Below the pieces are notes generated by a model, which was not told the origin of the DNA, did no database searches, and saw only the letters and a list, made by a program, of their open reading frames with translations. DNA of 21,503 nt from a virus, in IMG/VR virus record IMGVR_UViG_3300008450_000543, positions 1-21,503 of that record; one strand, given 5' to 3'. The position numbers and the translations under genes were made by a program. Positions 20,502-21,503 of the stretch are shown in pieces. How positions within the stretch are numbered: position 1 is the stretch's first letter; each line of letters opens with the position of its first letter.

Positions 20502-21503
20502 AGCAGTTGACGCGGGTTGATTCCTTTCTTAAGTTCTGAAGCTATCGCCTGTGCAAGATAGTCAGCATTGTTGACATCTACGCCCTTATTCTTGGCCATT
20601 GCCCTGCCCAGCGCCTGAGTGTCTACGTCAGCCTTGACCTTGATAGTAGGCATCTCGCCTCCTGTGCGCTTCATGACTGCGCTGTTGAGCGATGTAGTGC
20701 GGATATCCCGCTTATACAACGCATCAAGTGTAACCTTGTTGAAGTCGAACACGGGCTCGTTGACTACGGTCATATTCTTGTTACGTGTAGTTACGAACTC
20801 GTTCAGCTCCTTGCTACTCACCTGCTTGGTGTAGATAGCCCTGATGACCGCAGCGTATTCCCTGTTGGTCTCAGTCGGGATGACCGCCTCACCTGGCCTG
20901 AGCATGGCCATGACTGAGTCGTCACCCGTGTCGTGACCGGGTACTGCGAGCGTTCCTTGTTTGAATTTAGGGAGCGGGGTCGCGATTATTTTGGCAAGGT
21001 TTGCTCCTGCTAAGGCAGCGGTAAATACCAAGGCAGCAGGAACGGCCGCTATTGGTTTAATTGTTAAAACATTGGTTAATGCCTCTGCAAAGTTTATGCT
21101 GGCTTGAAATATAGCCGCCTCCTTATTAGCACGGGCTTGCTTAAGCTTTAGTTGTTTAAGCTTTTCCTGATATTGCTCTTCAGTTATAAGTTCTTTTTCT
21201 TTTTGCTCTTCAAGTTCAGCTACCTGACGGTCGATGCTAGCGCTTTGAAGAGTTGAAATAAAATCAAATGTCTCAAAGAATAGCTCACGTTGTAAATCAG
21301 CAAGCTCCTTATCTAATGCCTTTTGTTCTTCAACTGAATCTCGCTTTAATTGCAAAGCTTTCAGCTCTTCTTCGGAATAATTCTGACCCCATAACTTCTT
21401 AATTGCAATCTGCTCTTCAAGGCTTGCTATCTCAGCGTCACGATTAGCTTTACGAAGTGCATCAGTATCCTTAAAGTTCTTTTCATTTAGCAAAAGCTTA
21501 TTC
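20498..21503 (-). CDS. Tape-measure protein, C-terminal part (5' end outside window)
   Basis: The frame is open to the right edge, so the start lies outside the window. The visible part of about 335 residues begins with a long charged coiled coil (EEQIAIKKLWGQNY, ELEEQKEKELITEEQ), then an alanine-rich hydrophobic segment (AAVPAALVFTAALAGANLAK) and a C-terminal domain with FKQGTLAVPGHDTGDDSVMAMLRPGEAVIP. The GDDSV-A-L-PGE-V motif is common at the end of tape-measure proteins, which set tail length and sit inside the tube. The coding strand is AT-richer in the first 500 bases of the visible part. It is followed by an ATGA overlap with the tail-tip gene. Confidence 0.8.
   Translation of the reverse strand, partial: NKLLLNEKNFKDTDALRKANRDAEIASLEEQIAIKKLWGQNYSEEELKALQLKRDSVEEQKALDKELADLQRELFFETFDFISTLQSASIDRQVAELEEQKEKELITEEQYQEKLKQLKLKQARANKEAAIFQASINFAEALTNVLTIKPIAAVPAALVFTAALAGANLAKIIATPLPKFKQGTLAVPGHDTGDDSVMAMLRPGEAVIPTETNREYAAVIRAIYTKQVSSKELNEFVTTRNKNMTVVNEPVFDFNKVTLDALYKRDIRTTSLNSAVMKRTGGEMPTIKVKADVDTQALGRAMAKNKGVDVNNADYLAQAIASELKKGINPRQLL

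Overview
The window is a stretch of a tailed double-stranded DNA phage genome, siphovirus-like because it has a tail tube and a tape-measure protein. It most likely infects a member of the Bacteroidota. Reasons: start codons have no recognisable Shine-Dalgarno sequence but A-rich or neutral leaders (for example before the capsid and tail-tube genes); matches to the Bacteroidota promoter element TAnnTTTG sit in three of the few intergenic gaps; and the mix of ERF annealing protein, metallophosphoesterase, M15 endolysin and many tiny ATGA-coupled genes is typical of phages from that phylum. The host assignment is inference. Every gene I accept is on the minus strand, so the order of transcription is right to left. 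I see no terminase, integrase, polymerase, tRNA, CRISPR array or insertion sequence.

Right part (21503 to 8080, virion module). In transcription order: the C-terminal end of a tape-measure protein, a 668-residue tail-tip/baseplate-like protein, a 646-residue tail-fibre-like protein with jelly-roll domains, a glycosyltransferase, the portal protein (with an unusual four-cysteine insert), a MuF-like head protein, a small basic-tailed protein, a scaffold-like protein, the major capsid protein, a 338-residue neck protein, a gp10-like joining protein, a tail-completion protein and a tail-tube protein. The module ends in a strong hairpin with a UUCG loop. Tape measure and tail tip lie upstream of the portal, a rearrangement of the usual head-then-tail order.

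Middle part (8038 to 5197). A promoter-like element directly follows the terminator and leads into a small membrane protein, an M15 peptidase endolysin, a second holin-like membrane protein, a SAM-methyltransferase-like protein, an unknown protein and a metallophosphoesterase.

Left part (5196 to 1). A probable control region (11-bp direct repeats, three tandem 8-bp repeats with an overlapping palindrome, and a promoter-like element 5 nt before an ATG) heads a densely packed operon: a small protein, a helix-turn-helix protein that may be its regulator, a winged-helix-like protein, the ERF annealing protein, several unknown small proteins including a 40-codon gene, a VRR-NUC nuclease, and then a cluster of exported or membrane-anchored small proteins that look like spanin components. 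Two spanin-like reading frames overlap by 137 nt, and a winged-helix gene runs in frame into a lipoprotein signal sequence.

Functions were assigned by reading motifs in translated sequence; no database search was possible. Most small genes remain of unknown function.
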